Notes under the pieces: model-generated
What the model was told of the DNA's origin: nothing
What the model saw: only the letters and a program-made list of their open reading frames with translations
Database searches by the model: none
Shown: one piece after another, positions 5,917 to 6,822 of the stretch
Position numbering within the stretch: position 1 is the stretch's first letter
Layout: every line of letters starts with the position of its first letter
Position numbers and translations under genes: made by a program
Assembly (NCBI GenBank): GCA_027008885.1
Contig: JALVDQ010000465.1
Location: 1 to 6,822, forward strand
Direction of reading: 5' to 3'
Length of the DNA: 6,822 bases
Source of the DNA: Thiotrichaceae bacterium
GTDB lineage: Bacteria; Pseudomonadota; Gammaproteobacteria; Thiotrichales; Thiotrichaceae

Positions 5917-6780
5917 ATGAAAAAAATATTCGCTCCAATCCTTTGTTTATTTCTATTTAGCCTGTTTTTTATAAACGGCAACGCACGCGATCAGGCAAAG
6001 CCACAGCTAATGCTTGCGAATGTGTATCATAAAGGCATTGATCTCAATAAATATTGGGTAAGTGAAAAATATGACGGGGTTCGCGCTATCTGGAATGGAA
6101 AACAATTGCTTTCACGAGGAGGAAATATCTACCATGCACCGCAATGGTTTACCAAAGACTTCCCGCATACAAAACTGGATGGTGAATTATGGATTGCGCG
6201 ACAAAGCTTTGAATTATTAGTAAGTACAGTGCGCGATAACAGCCCAGATAACAATGCCTGGCGCAAGGTCAAATTTATGGTGTTTGATATGCCCGACTCT
6301 CCCTTAAAATTTAGTGAGCGTCTTAAGGCTATAAAACACCTGCTCGAGCATAAAAATATTCCCTGGCTAAAAGCAGTAAAGCAATGGCGAGTGACAACAC
6401 ATGCAGAATTAATGAAACAATTGCATGAAATCACCCAAGCGGGTGCTGAAGGCTTGATGCTGCATCGTGCTGCATCCTATTACAAGGCGAAACGCAATAA
6501 CGACCTGCTCAAGGTAAAACCCTATGAAGATGCTGAAGCAGTTGTCATCAAACATCTGCCTGGCAAGGGCAAATACCATAATATGCTGGGTGCCTTACTG
6601 GTAAAAATGCCATCAGGAAAAAGCTTCAGAATAGGCACAGGTTTTACTGACAATGAACGCCGCAATCCGCCTCCCATTGGCTCATTAGTGACTTACCAGT
6701 TCCGTGGCTTCAGCAAAAACGGCATACCAAAATTTGCCCGCTTTTTAAGGATTAGAATCGACAAACAGGCTACACAATAA
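5917..6780 (+). CDS. Exported ATP-dependent DNA ligase (minimal, periplasmic type)
   Basis: A 287-residue nucleotidyltransferase that should seal DNA nicks through a lysine-AMP intermediate. Residues 1-23 form a Sec signal peptide: MKK, a hydrophobic core of about residues 5-19, and likely cleavage after GNA at 23, so the mature enzyme is expected in the periplasm. Ligase motifs occur in order: motif I EKYDGVR with nucleophile K51; R66-G67; motif III LDGELW (86-91); motif IIIa FMVFDMP near 121; motif IV EGLMLH (178-183); and motif V LLKVKP with K199 and K201. An OB-fold follows (RIGTGF at 238-243; end PKFARFLRIR at 271-280). There is no extra DNA-binding domain, and the length fits the small exported bacterial ligases (LigA/'Lig E' group of Haemophilus and Neisseria). 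The start is set by the signal peptide, although no Shine-Dalgarno is visible. A role in uptake of, or repair on, extracellular DNA is only a proposal for this family. No link to the qmo operon is evident. Confidence 0.9.
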   Translation: MKKIFAPILCLFLFSLFFINGNARDQAKPQLMLANVYHKGIDLNKYWVSEKYDGVRAIWNGKQLLSRGGNIYHAPQWFTKDFPHTKLDGELWIARQSFELLVSTVRDNSPDNNAWRKVKFMVFDMPDSPLKFSERLKAIKHLLEHKNIPWLKAVKQWRVTTHAELMKQLHEITQAGAEGLMLHRAASYYKAKRNNDLLKVKPYEDAEAVVIKHLPGKGKYHNMLGALLVKMPSGKSFRIGTGFTDNERRNPPPIGSLVTYQFRGFSKNGIPKFARFLRIRIDKQATQ

Positions 6781-6822
6781 AATATGTAAAAACGGGGGGG
6801 GATGGGGGGACAGAAGACAGAG
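6781..6822 (+). other. G-rich, repeat-like non-coding end of the window
   Basis: After the ligase stop there is a run of eight G (6794-6801), AT, then six G (6804-6809), followed by ACAGAAG and ACAGAG, which look like two units of a 7-bp repeat cut by the window edge. No terminator hairpin is seen. It could be the start of a dispersed repeat, the edge of a small mobile element, or a low-complexity contig end. Confidence 0.35.

Noticed and set aside
5917..5985. Lipoprotein signal at C10 of the ligase
   Set aside because: The residues before C10 are P-I-L, which do not fit a lipobox, and the hydrophobic core continues past the Cys; a normal Sec signal with cleavage near residue 23 fits better.

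Overview
The window looks like a piece of a chromosome from a sulfur-metabolising proteobacterium, most likely a gammaproteobacterium. This is inferred from three things: a Qmo/Hdr electron-transfer operon of the kind that works with APS reductase, a membrane-anchored FMN-binding glutamate-synthase-like gene, and a short exported ATP-dependent DNA ligase typical of Gram-negative proteobacteria. Base composition is moderate, with AT-rich intergenic DNA. No rRNA, tRNA, CRISPR array, transposase gene or phage gene is visible.

Layout: positions 1-360 hold the 5' part of a minus-strand gene (glutamate-synthase-family protein) that runs off the left edge. Positions 361-705 are a divergent, AT-rich intergenic region with several short dyads, a repeated TTGACTT and one FNR-like box, but no gene. 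Positions 706-5777 are a tight four-gene plus-strand operon, qmoA-qmoB-hdrC-hdrB. Its intergenic gaps are only 3-17 nt, and each gene has a good Shine-Dalgarno sequence. It ends at a strong intrinsic terminator at 5851-5877. Positions 5917-6780 encode a signal-peptide-bearing DNA ligase that reads as a separate transcription unit. The last 42 bases are non-coding, G-rich and repeat-like.

How the genes work together: QmoA and QmoB are two HdrA-like FAD/iron-sulfur proteins. QmoB also carries a double [4Fe-4S] ferredoxin domain and an MvhD-like domain. In the classical QmoABC complex the third subunit, QmoC, fuses an HdrC-like iron-sulfur part to a membrane cytochrome b part that reaches the quinone pool. 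Here that place is taken by a soluble HdrC and a full HdrB with two complete CCG cluster motifs. The operon therefore encodes a four-subunit complex with an unbroken flavin/Fe-S chain but no membrane subunit. The likely role is passing electrons between APS reductase (AprAB) and a carrier that the window does not reveal. The QmoAB-HdrCB variant has been noted before in Gram-positive sulfate reducers and some sulfur oxidisers (from memory), so the layout is uncommon rather than new. The true electron partner of the HdrB end is the main open question.
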